From the NCBI RefSeq assembly GCF_000429905.1, contig NZ_AUCT01000025.1, positions 1 to 64,000 of the forward strand: 64,000 nt of DNA, in the 5' to 3' direction. A model generated the notes under the pieces. It searched no databases. It saw nothing but the letters and a program-made list of their open reading frames with translations, and was not told the DNA's origin. Source of the stretch: Desulfatibacillum aliphaticivorans DSM 15576. GTDB lineage: Bacteria; Desulfobacterota; Desulfobacteria; Desulfobacterales; Desulfatibacillaceae. This document shows positions 34,031 to 43,654 of the stretch, one piece after another (position 1 is the stretch's first letter; every line of letters begins with the position of its first letter). A program made the position numbers and the translations under genes.

Positions 34031-34909
34031 TCATCCCTTGATTTCTTCGTCCGCAGCGTCAAAAATAGCATCCATGTATTTGTAGGGGAACAAATGCCCC
34101 TGATCTTCCAGCCTGTGGAGGATGCAGTCCGGAACATTTTGCTCCAGGTTCAAACCGAATTCAAAAGGAACCATGTGGTCCGCCGTCCCGTGAAACACAT
34201 GCAGCCTGCATTGTATTTCGGACAGGGAAAATCCCCAGTCCACATAGTGGACCGCCGCGTCCGTGGTAACGCCTTGCGCCCCCTGCTTGAAGGCCTCGCG
34301 CTGATCGTTAAGAAACAATGCCTTAAATTCCGGCTGCGCGGATATTTCCTTATCGCTGGGGCACAGTTTTTTCATAAAGGCGTCATAGGTTGCTTCCGGG
34401 GCGACTTTTTCGCTGAAATTCATCAAGTCAAAAAACATTTTAAACAGGCGGGGGTGGGATTTGGACAGGCCGACGGCAACCTGATCCGCCTTGGACTCCA
34501 GGTATTTTTCCGCGCTGGGCAGTTCCGAAAAATTCGTATAACCTGCGCAGGTAATATTAAAGAGCAGGCGCTCCTGCAAAGCATACGCGCAAACCGTGGT
34601 GTGGGCGCCCCCTCCCGACCATCCCATGACGCCGAACTTCCTGATATTCAAGGCGTCGGCAAGTTCTTCAAGGTCTTTTGGATAGTCCAGCAGCTTTCGG
34701 TTTTCCAGGAATGTCGACTCTCCCATGCCCGGGCGATCCGTGGCGATAAAACGATACCCCCGTTCCAGGGCTTTGGCATGAAATAAGGCCCCTTCCAGGC
34801 GGGACCCAGGGCCGCCGTGAGCATAAAACACCGGGACGCCGTCCGGTTTCCCAAACTCGGCATAGGCCAGGATTCTCCCGTCTTTCAAGGTGTGATGCTT
34901 TGTTTCCAT
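34031..34909 (-). CDS. Alpha/beta-hydrolase fold protein
   Basis: A 292-residue soluble hydrolase. The oxyanion region is YAHGGPGSRLEG, the nucleophile elbow is GVMGWSGGGAHTT (Ser about 99), an acidic residue lies near HVFHGTADHMVPFE, and the catalytic His is in LEDQGHLFPYKY. The start at 34909 (METKHHTLKDGR) is chosen because GAGGAGGG sits nine bases upstream; 28 further in-frame residues before it look non-coding. It resembles proline-iminopeptidase and esterase relatives. The substrate is unknown. It stands alone among repeats, converging with glgB. Confidence 0.85.
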   Translation of the reverse strand: METKHHTLKDGRILAYAEFGKPDGVPVFYAHGGPGSRLEGALFHAKALERGYRFIATDRPGMGESTFLENRKLLDYPKDLEELADALNIRKFGVMGWSGGGAHTTVCAYALQERLLFNITCAGYTNFSELPSAEKYLESKADQVAVGLSKSHPRLFKMFFDLMNFSEKVAPEATYDAFMKKLCPSDKEISAQPEFKALFLNDQREAFKQGAQGVTTDAAVHYVDWGFSLSEIQCRLHVFHGTADHMVPFEFGLNLEQNVPDCILHRLEDQGHLFPYKYMDAIFDAADEEIKG

Positions 34910-35357
34910 TGTGTACGTCCCTCCTCTATGCCTTAGTCCCCGTGAACAGATTTTTACCATTTTGAGGGAATGTCTTTGCAAATAAGAGGCCAAGCCGAAT
35001 TTTTCCTATCGGGGTTTATCGGGGGCGGCGCAGATATCCAAGCATAAAGCCCCCCCTGGATTCCAGACGGGAGTCAGGACGCTTGAAAAGGCGGAATGAC
35101 GCTGGATTCCCGTTTACGGGCGATCCTGAAAAGTGGATCTCCCTTGCGGGGATGAGGGAGAACAGAGGCCGCCGCAATCAAAGGGGAGTGAATGTCTTTC
35201 TTCACCTTCATTCAAAGATTCCTCCACTTCTCAGGCTCTTGGAAATGAATTTTATCATTATGGATAACAGGTTATTTTTGTTGGGTTTCGCAAGCTCTAC
35301 CCAACCTACGCTTCTTTTTGTAACAGATTGATTTTATGCGATATTTAAAAAATATAA

Positions 35358-35390
35358 GGACGCTGGATTCCCGACAGGGACGCTCGGGAT
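35358..35390 (+). repeat. REP-like GACGCTGGATTCCCG repeat
   Basis: The 33-bp sequence beginning GGACGCTGGATTCCCGACAG and continuing GGACGCTCGGGA recurs at 40731-40769. Shorter relatives are at 35094, 51490 and 56034. Confidence 0.65.
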
Positions 35391-35440
35391 GTTGATGCAG
35401 GTTGTGGGGCGTCCACTGCCTATACGATTAAACAACATAT

Positions 35441-35482
35441 CGCTGCGCTCCTGGCAGGATAGTGCTCTCTGCTGGTACTGTC
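35441..35482 (+). repeat. Dispersed palindromic element, copy 5 (degraded)
   Basis: CGCTGCGCTCCTGGCAGGAT followed by AGTGCTCTCTGCTGGTACTG. The left arm and the central part match the family; the right arm has diverged. Confidence 0.55.
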
Positions 35483-35587
35483 CGACCAAAAGACTTCAAA
35501 ACACAGAATTTATCGAGATCATTTCATAGGTGATTTCTGTATATTCTATGGACAAAAATCAAGATAATAAGCAGATGCAACTTTCAG

Positions 35588-37321
35588 CTATTGGATAACT
35601 GATAAAATTTTGGCAACTTCAGCAAGTAGTTGGCTTCCGGAAAACGGTTTTGAAATAAACGGATGGTTATACTTTTGATTGTTTTCGGAGGAAATATGTT
35701 CTTCAGAGTATCCAGACATAAACAGGGCCTTTGCCTCCGGATGATATTTGAGAATTCCATTCATAATTTCCGGGCCTTTCAGGCCCGGCATTATTACGTC
35801 GGAAAGCACCAAATGAATGGGCTTGTTATAAGCACAGGCGAAAGACAGGGCGCTCTCACCATCCTCGGACTCAATCACATTATACCCTTTGCGCCTTAGG
35901 ATCTTGCATGCCAGCCTACGAACGGCCGCCTCGTCCTCAATCACCATGATAGTGCTTTTACCCGGAACATCATCACGCGCCTTATCAGGAGACGGCAAAG
36001 GAACTGGCGCCTGGGCGCCTATGGGCAGGTAAATCATAAATGTAGTTCCGGTCCCCGGCTGGCTCAACACTTTAACATCCCCTAAATGTTGCTTTACAAT
36101 GCCGTAAACCGTGGAAAGCCCCAAGCCGGTGCCCTTGCCCATAGCCTTTGTGGTGAAAAAGGGTTCAAAGCAGTTTTGCGCGGTTTCCGGGTCCATGCCC
36201 AAGCCGGTGTCGCTGATCTTCAGCAAGGCGTATCGTCCAGGAGTCACTTCCAGGCAATTGCTGCATATTCCGGGTTCATCCAGTTCCACCGTCATGGTTT
36301 CAAAGAGAAGACGGCCCCCGCGGGGCATGGCGTCCTTGGCGTTGACAGCCATATTCATCAGTATTTGCTCGATCAGGGAAACATCAGCCTTGACCCAGAG
36401 GGGAGTTTCCTCCAACGCAAAATCCACCGCCACGTCTTCTCCGACCATCCGGTTCATCATTTGCCTGAAGCCTCGAATCACTTCATTCAGATCCATGGGC
36501 TTTAGCGTCATTACTTGTTTTCGGGCGAAAGAAAGCAGTTGCTTTGTTAGGTTTCTGGCTCGAACGGCTGCCGAAAGAATCTGTTTTAAAGGGTCTTGTT
36601 CGGGATCGTTCGGATGTTTGTCCGCCAATAAGAGATCGGCGTATCCAATAATGATCATTAGCATGTTGTTAAAATCATGGGCCACGCCTCCAGCCAACCG
36701 GCCCACGGACTCCATTTTTTGCGCGTGATGGAGCTGATCTTCCAGGTTTTGTTGCTTTTCCTCCGCTTGTTTGTGAGCGTCAATGTCGCTGATCACCATC
36801 CGGCAAACCGGGTTTCCGTCCTTTGTTTGAGCAACAGCGGCTTCCAGGCGGGACCATTTTGGATTTTTTTCCGCGTCCAGCAGACGCAGTTCGCACACCT
36901 GGGGGGAACGTGTTTTAAAAAGTGTTTTTCTGTGATTGTAGTATATATCCTGGTCGCCGGGAAAGATGTAACGGGACAAGGGCTCGGTTATCAAGGATCC
37001 CCGGGCCGCGCCCAGTAAGGAGGCGGCGGTCATATTGGCTTCAAGAATCAAACCTTTTTCGCTGATTGTGCAATAACCTACAGGGGCCAAGTCATACAAG
37101 TCGAAATACATTTCCCGAGAGGACTCCAGTTCCAATTGAGTCCGGCGTAGCTCTTCGTTCTGCATTTCCAGTTCAATCTGATGAACCTGAAGCTCATGGA
37201 GCAAGCGCCGTACTTCCTCGGGGGAGAGGTCCTCAACGGCGGGACGCCGGCGCGCCGCCTTTTCCTCCGCTATCCGGCGCAGTTCCCGGGCCTGTTCCCG
37301 ATCGAATATTGTTTCCGTCAT
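35588..37321 (-). CDS. Hybrid histidine kinase (PAS, HisKA, HATPase, receiver)
   Basis: A 577-residue cytoplasmic signalling protein. An N-terminal helical segment with LHELQVHQIELEMQNEELRR (41-60) leads into a PAS domain (about 70-185). Then come HisKA with His215 in GGVAHDFNNML, HATPase with N-box MNMAVNAKDAMP, DTGLGMD and GKGTGLGLSTVYG, and a C-terminal receiver (about 455-577) with Asp in LVLSDVIMPGLKG and Lys in FISKPFSG. It follows the CheB-CheR-PAS fusion gene after two bases, so the two are co-transcribed and probably act in one pathway. Confidence 0.92.
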   Translation of the reverse strand: MTETIFDREQARELRRIAEEKAARRRPAVEDLSPEEVRRLLHELQVHQIELEMQNEELRRTQLELESSREMYFDLYDLAPVGYCTISEKGLILEANMTAASLLGAARGSLITEPLSRYIFPGDQDIYYNHRKTLFKTRSPQVCELRLLDAEKNPKWSRLEAAVAQTKDGNPVCRMVISDIDAHKQAEEKQQNLEDQLHHAQKMESVGRLAGGVAHDFNNMLMIIIGYADLLLADKHPNDPEQDPLKQILSAAVRARNLTKQLLSFARKQVMTLKPMDLNEVIRGFRQMMNRMVGEDVAVDFALEETPLWVKADVSLIEQILMNMAVNAKDAMPRGGRLLFETMTVELDEPGICSNCLEVTPGRYALLKISDTGLGMDPETAQNCFEPFFTTKAMGKGTGLGLSTVYGIVKQHLGDVKVLSQPGTGTTFMIYLPIGAQAPVPLPSPDKARDDVPGKSTIMVIEDEAAVRRLACKILRRKGYNVIESEDGESALSFACAYNKPIHLVLSDVIMPGLKGPEIMNGILKYHPEAKALFMSGYSEEHISSENNQKYNHPFISKPFSGSQLLAEVAKILSVIQ

Positions 37322-37323
37322 TG

Positions 37324-40300
37324 CTATGTCCTTTTATGCCCTTCCCTTTCTATGGTCACGATGGCATAAACCCTTCCGGATTTATCAATCAACGGAGTGG
37401 CGGTCAGCAGAATCTCCACGATCCGATTACTCTTGGAGAGGCGTTGGATGCTTTGCGGCTGCAGAATAGTGGCTTGGGCGCACTCCCGGATTTTCAACAG
37501 AGTGGTCTCGTACTGATTCCCGGGCAGCATCTCGCAAATATTCATGTTCAGAGCTTCAGCTTCGCTCCAGCCGAAAATGCGTTCGGCCGCGGGGTTCCAG
37601 GCCAGGATGCGGCCCTCCATATCCTGTACCGTAATCGCGTCCTGCACATCCCGAAGCACTGCCGCCAGGCGGTTTGCGGACTCGGACTCCATCAAAGCCT
37701 CCCGCATGGTTCGGTTTTCCGTGATATCCGTAAAGGTGAGCACGGCGCCTTCAATCACGTTTTCCAGCGTGCGGTAGGGCCGGATGCGCAGGAGGAACCA
37801 TTTGCCTTCAAGGGTCCGGGCTTCGACTTCTCTGGGAACCAGGTTTTCCAGTACGGCATTCACATCCTCAATCAGGGAGTCATAGTCTTCCAGGTTGGAT
37901 ACAATATGACTGAGTGGGCGGCCCACATCCGTTTGAATCAGGTTTATCACCTGGGTGGCTGTGGGAGTAAAACGCAGAATGCACAACTTGAGGTCCACGA
38001 AAATGGTGCCGATTTCGGTTCCCGCCAGCAGATTGTTCATGTCGTTGTTAATGCGAGTCAGTTCCTCAACCTTTTTTTGCAACTCCGCATTGACCGTGGA
38101 TAATTCCTCGTTAACCGACTGGAGCTCCTCCTTGGAAGTCTCCAACTCCTCGTTGGTGGATTGCAACTCCTCGTTGATGGATTGCATTTCTTCATTGGAG
38201 GAGTTAAGCTCCTCATTGGTGGTCTGCATCTCCTCCAGGGTGGATTGCAGATATTCGTCCTTGGCCTCCAGTTCCTGGCGCAAGGCGGTAATGGAATCGG
38301 CGTCCCCGGGGAGGGGGGCGGAAGCCGGGTCCATGGATAGCGCCTTGGAAGGGGCGCCGGTATTCTCCAAGCTCCTGGTTTGAGCTTTTTCAAGAAGAAT
38401 TAAATACAGCTGAGGGCCAGAGCCGCCTTCCAATGACTGCATGGGTACAGGCTGTATGGTGAGGTTGGTAAGCGTAAATTCACCGTTCGTTTTCACTCGC
38501 AGCCCGGGATGGCGCACGGTTGCCCTTTGCGAAGCGGCTTGATGCAAGGCCAGGGCCAGTTTTCCCTTAAGACCTTCACGAGCCATTTTCAAGGCATTCA
38601 TTCCCGGCTCTCCCTGGGCCGGTTCCAGGTAAAGGCCCGATCTTCCGTAAAGGTAGAGAATATCTCCTTGCTTGTCCACAAGGGCGCCAACCGGATCATA
38701 CTGCTGCAGCAGCGTCCTTTCCGTGATCTCCCGCAACGGCAGTTTGGGTTCCACAGGGACCTTTCTCCACATTCCCAGAACAGTTTCATTATTCGCATTA
38801 GGCGGAAAATACCGGTCAATTCCCGGCCCGGGACTTCTCGGCAAACCTTCCTTTCGATGATAAAGCTTGGATTTGGCGTCCACACAGTCAAACAAGTCGG
38901 CGTACTCGCCCACGCTTTCAGAAGTCCCCAGGAATAGAAACCCATCAGGTTTCAGCGCATAATGGAAAAGGGGAATAAGTTTTTTCTGCAGAGTTCCCCC
39001 CATATAAATCAAAAGGTTCCGGCAACTAATTAAGTCGAGCTTGGAAAACGGCGGGTCCCTTATCAGATCCTGTGTGGAAAAGACCAGCATATCGCGAATG
39101 CTCTTATTGATGCGCCAAGCGCCTCCATCCGGCTCCAAGGAAAAAAACCGCCTCAGGCGTTCCGGGGATATGTCGCCGGCAATACTGGCCGAATAGACGC
39201 CTGCACGGGCCGTATCAATAGCGAGGCTGTCAATGTCCGTAGCAAAGATCTGCACCTGCGCATTGGTCCCCAATGCATCCGAGCACTCCTTAAGAAGCAT
39301 GGCAATGGAGTAAGCCTCTTCGCCTGTTGAACAGCCTGGGACCCAGACACGGATTAAGGCGCCCTGAGGCTTGCTTTTAAAAATACGCGGCACTGCCAGG
39401 GCTTCAAGGGCCTCGAAGGCCTCGGGATCCCTGAAAAAGCTAGTGACGCCTATTAGCAAATCCCGAAACAGGGCTTCCACTTCATCCTGATTTTGCTGTA
39501 AATAGCGAAGGTAGTCCTTGACGCGTTCAATTTGCTGGATAGCCATCCGCCGCTCAATGCGGCGGATGATGGTGTTTTCCTTGTAATTGGAAAAATCGTG
39601 GCCGGTTTGGGCGCGTAATAGAACACACACCTTTTCAAGGATATTCTCATTTTTTTTCTCGGATTGATGCATTTTCGAAATTGCCTGGCCTCCAAAAGCG
39701 TGTGTAACATATTTAATGAGCTGAGCAGGCATATCAGCAGGCGCTAAAACAAAATCCACCAAGCCGGTGGCGATGGCGTTGTGCGGCATGCTGTTGAACG
39801 TGGTGGATTCGCTGCTCTGAGCCATCACCATGCCCCCTTCCGCCTTGATAACGCGAACACCCGCGGCGCCATCATTTCCTGCGCCGGAAAGCACTATTCC
39901 AATAGCACGCTCGTGCAGATCCTGGGCAAGGGAGCGGAAAAAAAAGTCGATGGGGAGCCGCAAACCGCGCGGCGCCACAAGCTCCAACAGATGGAGAGAT
40001 CCATTACTATAAGCCATATTCCGGTTGGGAGGAATTATATAGGCGCAATTCGGCTGAACCTCCATCCCATCCGAAACCTCAAACACCTGCATGGGGGTGC
40101 AGCGTTTAATTAATTCCACAAGAATGCTCTTGTGGTCCGGGGCCAAATGCTGCACAAGAACAAATGCCATGCCAGGGTCTCTGTCCGCGGGCATTCCGGA
40201 AAAAAATGATTCAAAGGCTCCCAGCCCCCCGGCGGAGGCGCCGATAGCGACGATGGGGAAAGATGCGCCTCTATCGCTGGAAGGATCCTCCGAACCCACC

Positions 40301-40359
40301 TTTGTGTTGGATTTTTCTCTTTTTGATTCTTGGGAGATGATTTGTTTTTGGAGAGGCAT
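37324..40359 (-). CDS. CheB methylesterase-CheR methyltransferase-PAS fusion
   Basis: A 1011-residue protein combining opposed chemoreceptor-modifying activities. The CheB-type esterase domain (about 33-215) has catalytic Ser42 in IGASAGG, His71 in VQHLAPDH and Asp163 in LSGAGNDGAAG. The CheR domain (about 240-500) has KENTIIRRIERRM, SAM-binding VPGCSTGEEAYSIAML and SCRNLLIYM. A central domain of about 150 residues is followed by a long coiled coil built of heptad-like EEMQSINEELQSTNEEL repeats (about 690-760), then a PAS-like segment and a final PAS domain. There is no receiver on CheB. It forms an operon with the hybrid kinase; similar proteins serve two-component stress or surface-sensing pathways. 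Confidence 0.92.
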   Translation of the reverse strand: MPLQKQIISQESKREKSNTKVGSEDPSSDRGASFPIVAIGASAGGLGAFESFFSGMPADRDPGMAFVLVQHLAPDHKSILVELIKRCTPMQVFEVSDGMEVQPNCAYIIPPNRNMAYSNGSLHLLELVAPRGLRLPIDFFFRSLAQDLHERAIGIVLSGAGNDGAAGVRVIKAEGGMVMAQSSESTTFNSMPHNAIATGLVDFVLAPADMPAQLIKYVTHAFGGQAISKMHQSEKKNENILEKVCVLLRAQTGHDFSNYKENTIIRRIERRMAIQQIERVKDYLRYLQQNQDEVEALFRDLLIGVTSFFRDPEAFEALEALAVPRIFKSKPQGALIRVWVPGCSTGEEAYSIAMLLKECSDALGTNAQVQIFATDIDSLAIDTARAGVYSASIAGDISPERLRRFFSLEPDGGAWRINKSIRDMLVFSTQDLIRDPPFSKLDLISCRNLLIYMGGTLQKKLIPLFHYALKPDGFLFLGTSESVGEYADLFDCVDAKSKLYHRKEGLPRSPGPGIDRYFPPNANNETVLGMWRKVPVEPKLPLREITERTLLQQYDPVGALVDKQGDILYLYGRSGLYLEPAQGEPGMNALKMAREGLKGKLALALHQAASQRATVRHPGLRVKTNGEFTLTNLTIQPVPMQSLEGGSGPQLYLILLEKAQTRSLENTGAPSKALSMDPASAPLPGDADSITALRQELEAKDEYLQSTLEEMQTTNEELNSSNEEMQSINEELQSTNEELETSKEELQSVNEELSTVNAELQKKVEELTRINNDMNNLLAGTEIGTIFVDLKLCILRFTPTATQVINLIQTDVGRPLSHIVSNLEDYDSLIEDVNAVLENLVPREVEARTLEGKWFLLRIRPYRTLENVIEGAVLTFTDITENRTMREALMESESANRLAAVLRDVQDAITVQDMEGRILAWNPAAERIFGWSEAEALNMNICEMLPGNQYETTLLKIRECAQATILQPQSIQRLSKSNRIVEILLTATPLIDKSGRVYAIVTIEREGHKRT

Positions 40360-40730
40360 GGAATCTCACTCTCGTGAACTCTTCACTCAATTTTATAAAA
40401 GCGGCAAAAAAGAAGCGCCCATGAAACAAAAAACTCTAGCTCCATGCCTTTTGAATGGAAAACGCTTCGGCGCAAATGGCCTACTATGATACGTTTTTAG
40501 ACTTTATTTTAGACACGGCCTTTGTTTTGTGTCCATCAAAAATTTGCAAACGCATTGATTCACCATGGTCAGAAGGACGAATTGGCTGATCTTCAATCTT
40601 CCTTCCGAAACCGCATTGGCCTCACCTTTGAGTAAATGGTGAGAAACATACCGTGTTAACATGCCTCCTCAGATTATCCACAAAAACCTTATCTTCCATG
40701 TTTTCCGTGGTTGGAAATAAATGGAAATTA

Positions 40731-40769
40731 AGACGCTGGATTCCCGACAGGGACGCTCGGGAATGACGG
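40731..40769 (+). repeat. REP-like GACGCTGGATTCCCG repeat, second copy
   Basis: It shares the 31-base core of the copy at 35358-35390 and continues AATGACGG, completing the common REP form. Confidence 0.65.
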
Positions 40770-40772
40770 CAG

Positions 40773-40810
40773 AAAAAAACCGGCCGCCCGGGGGAATCCC
40801 GAACGGCCGG
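40773..40810 (-). terminator. Intrinsic terminator of the SDR gene
   Basis: On the minus strand CCGGCCG...CGGCCGG forms a long GC-rich stem followed directly by seven Ts. It lies about 50 bp after the SDR stop. Confidence 0.85.
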
Positions 40811-40863
40811 CTTGGCCTCATAACAGCCGCCTTGTCAGGTCAAGGGGCGATTACATTCTTTAA

Positions 40864-41772
40864 TTAGGAAAGCAGAGGCATCATGTAGCTGAAGATGCTT
40901 GTTCCGCTGTCGTGGGGCTTGTCATTGGCGAGGTCGCCGATTTTGTCCCAGTTGTCGCGGATTTCTTCGGGGGTGATGTCCCTTTCTGCGTCGCCAATGC
41001 ATGCGCCGTCGCCGGATACGATGGCGGTTCTGGCGTACCAGCCTGCTCCCATGGCGAAAATCTGACCGGTGGTCTGGTTTTCTTCGGAGCAAAGATACAG
41101 CACCATGGGGGAGTTGAACTGGGGCCTGAGTTTTGCGCCCATTTTCTCGTCAATGATGTCTTCGGTCATACGGGAGTACGCCGTGGGGGCGATGGTGTTG
41201 ATCTTGATGTCGTACTTGGCCAGTTCCAGCTTGAGGGTGTTCATGATGCCCACAACGCCCATTTTGGCGGCGCCGTAGTTGCACTGGCCGAAGTTGCCGT
41301 ACAGGCCGGAAGTGGAAGAAGTGAAGATAACCCTTCCGTAGCCGTTTTCCTTCATGAGCTTGACAGCGGGCTGGGTCACGCAGAAAGCGCCCTTGAGATG
41401 CACGGCGATGACCAGGTCCCATTCTTCTTCCGTCATTTTCAGGAAGGAACGGTCGCGCAGGATGCCCGCGTTGTTGATCAGGATGTCCACCTTGCCGAAA
41501 TTATCCACAGCGGTCTGCACGATGTTGGCGCCGCCTTCCATGGTGGCCACGTTGTCGTAGTTGGCAGCCGCTTCGCCGCCGGCGGCCTTGATTTCTTCCA
41601 CAACCTGATCGGCTGCAGAGGTGCTGGCGCCGGAGCCGTCGCGGGCGCCGCCGAGATCGTTGACCACCACTTTGGCGCCCCTGGCGGCCAGTTCCATGGC
41701 GTACATCCTGCCGATTCCTGCGCCTGCTCCGGTTACTATAGCCACTTTTCCGTCAAATCTAATATCAGCCAT
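40864..41772 (-). CDS. Short-chain dehydrogenase (HSD17B4/3-hydroxyacyl-CoA-dehydrogenase-like SDR)
   Basis: A 302-residue NAD(P)-dependent SDR. Cofactor motif TGAGAGIG (14-21), NNAG (100-103), catalytic Ser in FTSSTSGLYG and Tyr166/Lys170 in CNYGAAKMG are present. The NDLGGARDGSG stretch and the long C-terminus after the SDR core resemble the 3-hydroxyacyl-CoA dehydrogenase part of peroxisomal multifunctional enzyme 2. It probably acts on fatty or branched acyl-CoA. AGGAGG lies before the ATG and a clear terminator follows, so it forms a single-gene unit. Confidence 0.88.
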   Translation of the reverse strand: MADIRFDGKVAIVTGAGAGIGRMYAMELAARGAKVVVNDLGGARDGSGASTSAADQVVEEIKAAGGEAAANYDNVATMEGGANIVQTAVDNFGKVDILINNAGILRDRSFLKMTEEEWDLVIAVHLKGAFCVTQPAVKLMKENGYGRVIFTSSTSGLYGNFGQCNYGAAKMGVVGIMNTLKLELAKYDIKINTIAPTAYSRMTEDIIDEKMGAKLRPQFNSPMVLYLCSEENQTTGQIFAMGAGWYARTAIVSGDGACIGDAERDITPEEIRDNWDKIGDLANDKPHDSGTSIFSYMMPLLS

Positions 41773-42163
41773 CCTACTCCTCCTGCTTTTCCGCCCGGGC
41801 TCTCGCCTTGGGGCTGTTTATGTATTTATGGTGGTTCCCATGGGCAAAGCCGATTGGCTTCATCTTAGAAGGAATACAAAAACCACCTTATTAAACATGA
41901 GTCAAGACAAAAATGCCCCGAAAATAAACGATCCACCCAAATTTCTACATTCATTGACAAGGAGAGGTACAAAAATAATAGAATCCAGGAAGTAAAAGTT
42001 CAAATTAGAGCGAGCGTTCGCCATTATCCGTCAGATTTTCCCCCCTTCGGCGGAACCCCGGCGCCTTGTCCCCTCTCAAAGAATATGGTAGCAATGGGAA
42101 AAATGCGATATATCTCATATTCAGCGTTGAGGTCACCCTAATTTTACTTACAGGCGGCGCCAT
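41773..42163. other. 391-bp divergent promoter region
   Basis: Between the SDR and the PAS-phosphatase gene. No gene is seen. A sigma70-like TTGACA (41954-41959) with TAATAG 16 bases on (41976-41981) points toward the phosphatase gene. Confidence 0.35.
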
Positions 42164-43393
42164 ATGACGGAATCCGGCAATTTCAGCAGCCCAAAAAATC
42201 CCAGCCAGGAAAATTACGTGAAAGGGCTGGAATATCGGGAAACCCTGTACCGGCGGGTGCTGGAATCCACCCAGGAGGGGTTTGTGCTGGGGGATGAAGA
42301 CTGTGTGATCAAGGACGTCAACGACGCTTTGTGCCGGATGACCGGGTTTACGGCAGGGGAATTGGCGGGCAAGTATATGTGGGAGATTTACGACGACCAG
42401 ACCCAATCCTGCATTGCTCCCCAACATCCTGAAATGCGCATGTCCCGGGACCGCCGCTTTGAAGGCGCCCTGCTGAAAAAGGGAGGCGGAACCATCCCGG
42501 TGGCCGTGCACGGCAATATTCTGACGGACGACCTTGGCCGGGTGTTGGGCAACGGCGCTTTCATCGTGGATCTGACCAAACAGAAAGAGGCGGAGGACCT
42601 TTTACGGCAGTCCCTGGAACAGAGGGATCACGCCTTGCGAAGGTTGAACGACGAACTGGCCGCGGCCGCCAAGTATGTCAGGTCGGTTTTGCCGGAGCCT
42701 TTCAGCGACAGGGGCGTGGCCGCCAAGTGGAAGTTTCTTCCCGCGGAAACCCTGGGCGGGGACACCTTCGGCTACCAATGGCTGGACGACGACCACTTTG
42801 CCATGTACCTGCTTGACGTGAGCGGCCATGGAGTTGGCCCGGCCCTGCTGTCCGTCTCCGTGGTGAACATGATCCGGTCCGGAACCCTTCCGGACACGGA
42901 CTTTCAGGAGCCGGCGCAGGTACTGGAATCCTTGAACAAGGCCTTTCCCGGTGAAAAGCACGACTTTATGTTTTTCACCATGTGGTACGGAGTATACAAT
43001 CGGAAGACCCGGGAGTTGAAGTATTCCAGTGGAGGCCATCCGCCGGCCCTGTTCATGGAGCACATTCCCGGGCAGCCGCCCAGGGCGAAAAATCTGTCCG
43101 TAAAGAATATCATTCTGGGTGCGAGGGAAGACGCCTCCTTCAGCCAGGAATCCACCATCCTGGAGAATCCCGGGTGCCTGTACATTTTCTCGGACGGCGC
43201 TTTTGAAATCACCCAGCCGGACGGCGCGTTCTGGGGCATGGAAGGCTTTTGCCATTACATGGAGACCCAGGCCTGCGCCAACCCGGAGGCTCTGGACGCC
43301 CTGGTCTCGCATGTCACGGAATTAACCGGATCAGACCGTTTGGGAGACGATTTAACCATCATTGAGGCCAAGCTCGGGCTGCCCGGCGCCTGA
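42164..43393 (+). CDS. PAS-domain PP2C/SpoIIE-type serine phosphatase (RsbU-like)
   Basis: A 409-residue cytoplasmic protein. PAS domain (about 25-150) with RVLESTQEGFVLGDEDCVIKD and MTGFTAGELAGK, a coiled linker, then a SpoIIE/RsbU phosphatase domain (about 165-405). The metal-binding motifs are ETLGGDTFGYQWLDDD, YLLDVSGHGVGPALLS, YSSGGHPPALF and DRLGDDLTIIE. It would dephosphorylate a STAS-domain antagonist, possibly the one at 22024. A stand-alone receiver gene follows 260 bp later. The ribosome site is weak. Confidence 0.88.
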   Translation: MTESGNFSSPKNPSQENYVKGLEYRETLYRRVLESTQEGFVLGDEDCVIKDVNDALCRMTGFTAGELAGKYMWEIYDDQTQSCIAPQHPEMRMSRDRRFEGALLKKGGGTIPVAVHGNILTDDLGRVLGNGAFIVDLTKQKEAEDLLRQSLEQRDHALRRLNDELAAAAKYVRSVLPEPFSDRGVAAKWKFLPAETLGGDTFGYQWLDDDHFAMYLLDVSGHGVGPALLSVSVVNMIRSGTLPDTDFQEPAQVLESLNKAFPGEKHDFMFFTMWYGVYNRKTRELKYSSGGHPPALFMEHIPGQPPRAKNLSVKNIILGAREDASFSQESTILENPGCLYIFSDGAFEITQPDGAFWGMEGFCHYMETQACANPEALDALVSHVTELTGSDRLGDDLTIIEAKLGLPGA

Positions 43394-43654
43394 CAAGAGG
43401 GAAATCTTTTTGGATTTAGCCGGCTTTCTGAGACGCTTTTAGCTTCCGTATCGATTAACGACATTCATCAATCATTCTCTAAAAACTCCATTAAAAACGG
43501 CATACGCTTTGCATAAATCTACCTGTGAGTTTTCAAAATACGGCAAGAGTTCCTTTTCCGGTCCATAAACGGCTTTTCTTTGCTTTTCAGGCGGAAGAGG
43601 CTCTTTCCGCGCTCTGGATTAACAAAAGGCCGGCGCTGTTTTTGGGAGATGGAT

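Larger units (their letters stand above)
34910..35587. other. 678-bp intergenic region full of degraded repeats
   Basis: No convincing gene. An open frame at 35083-35331 is explained by repeats: GACGCTGGATTCCCG-type REP pieces at about 35094-35170 and 35358-35390, a GTTGGGTTTCG...ACCCAACCTACG hairpin at 35279-35312 and a palindromic element copy at 35441. It lies between the hydrolase start and the end of the hybrid kinase gene. Confidence 0.5.
40360..40863. other. 504-bp intergenic region between divergent CheB-CheR and preceding SDR gene end
   Basis: No gene. It contains the upstream region of the CheB-CheR gene, an AT-rich stretch, a TTTTCCGTGGTTGG REP fragment, the GACGCTGGATTCCCG repeat at 40731-40769 and the SDR terminator at 40773-40810. 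Confidence 0.5.

Noticed and set aside
35083..35331. An 82-codon plus-strand frame
   Set aside because: Built from REP-type GACGCTGGATTCCCG and ACCCAACCTACGC repeats; no protein features.
38090..38250. Possible minisatellite or CRISPR-like repeat
   Set aside because: The repeated units encode the heptad coiled coil (NEELQSTNEEL type) of the CheB-CheR-PAS protein. They have no spacers and are in frame.
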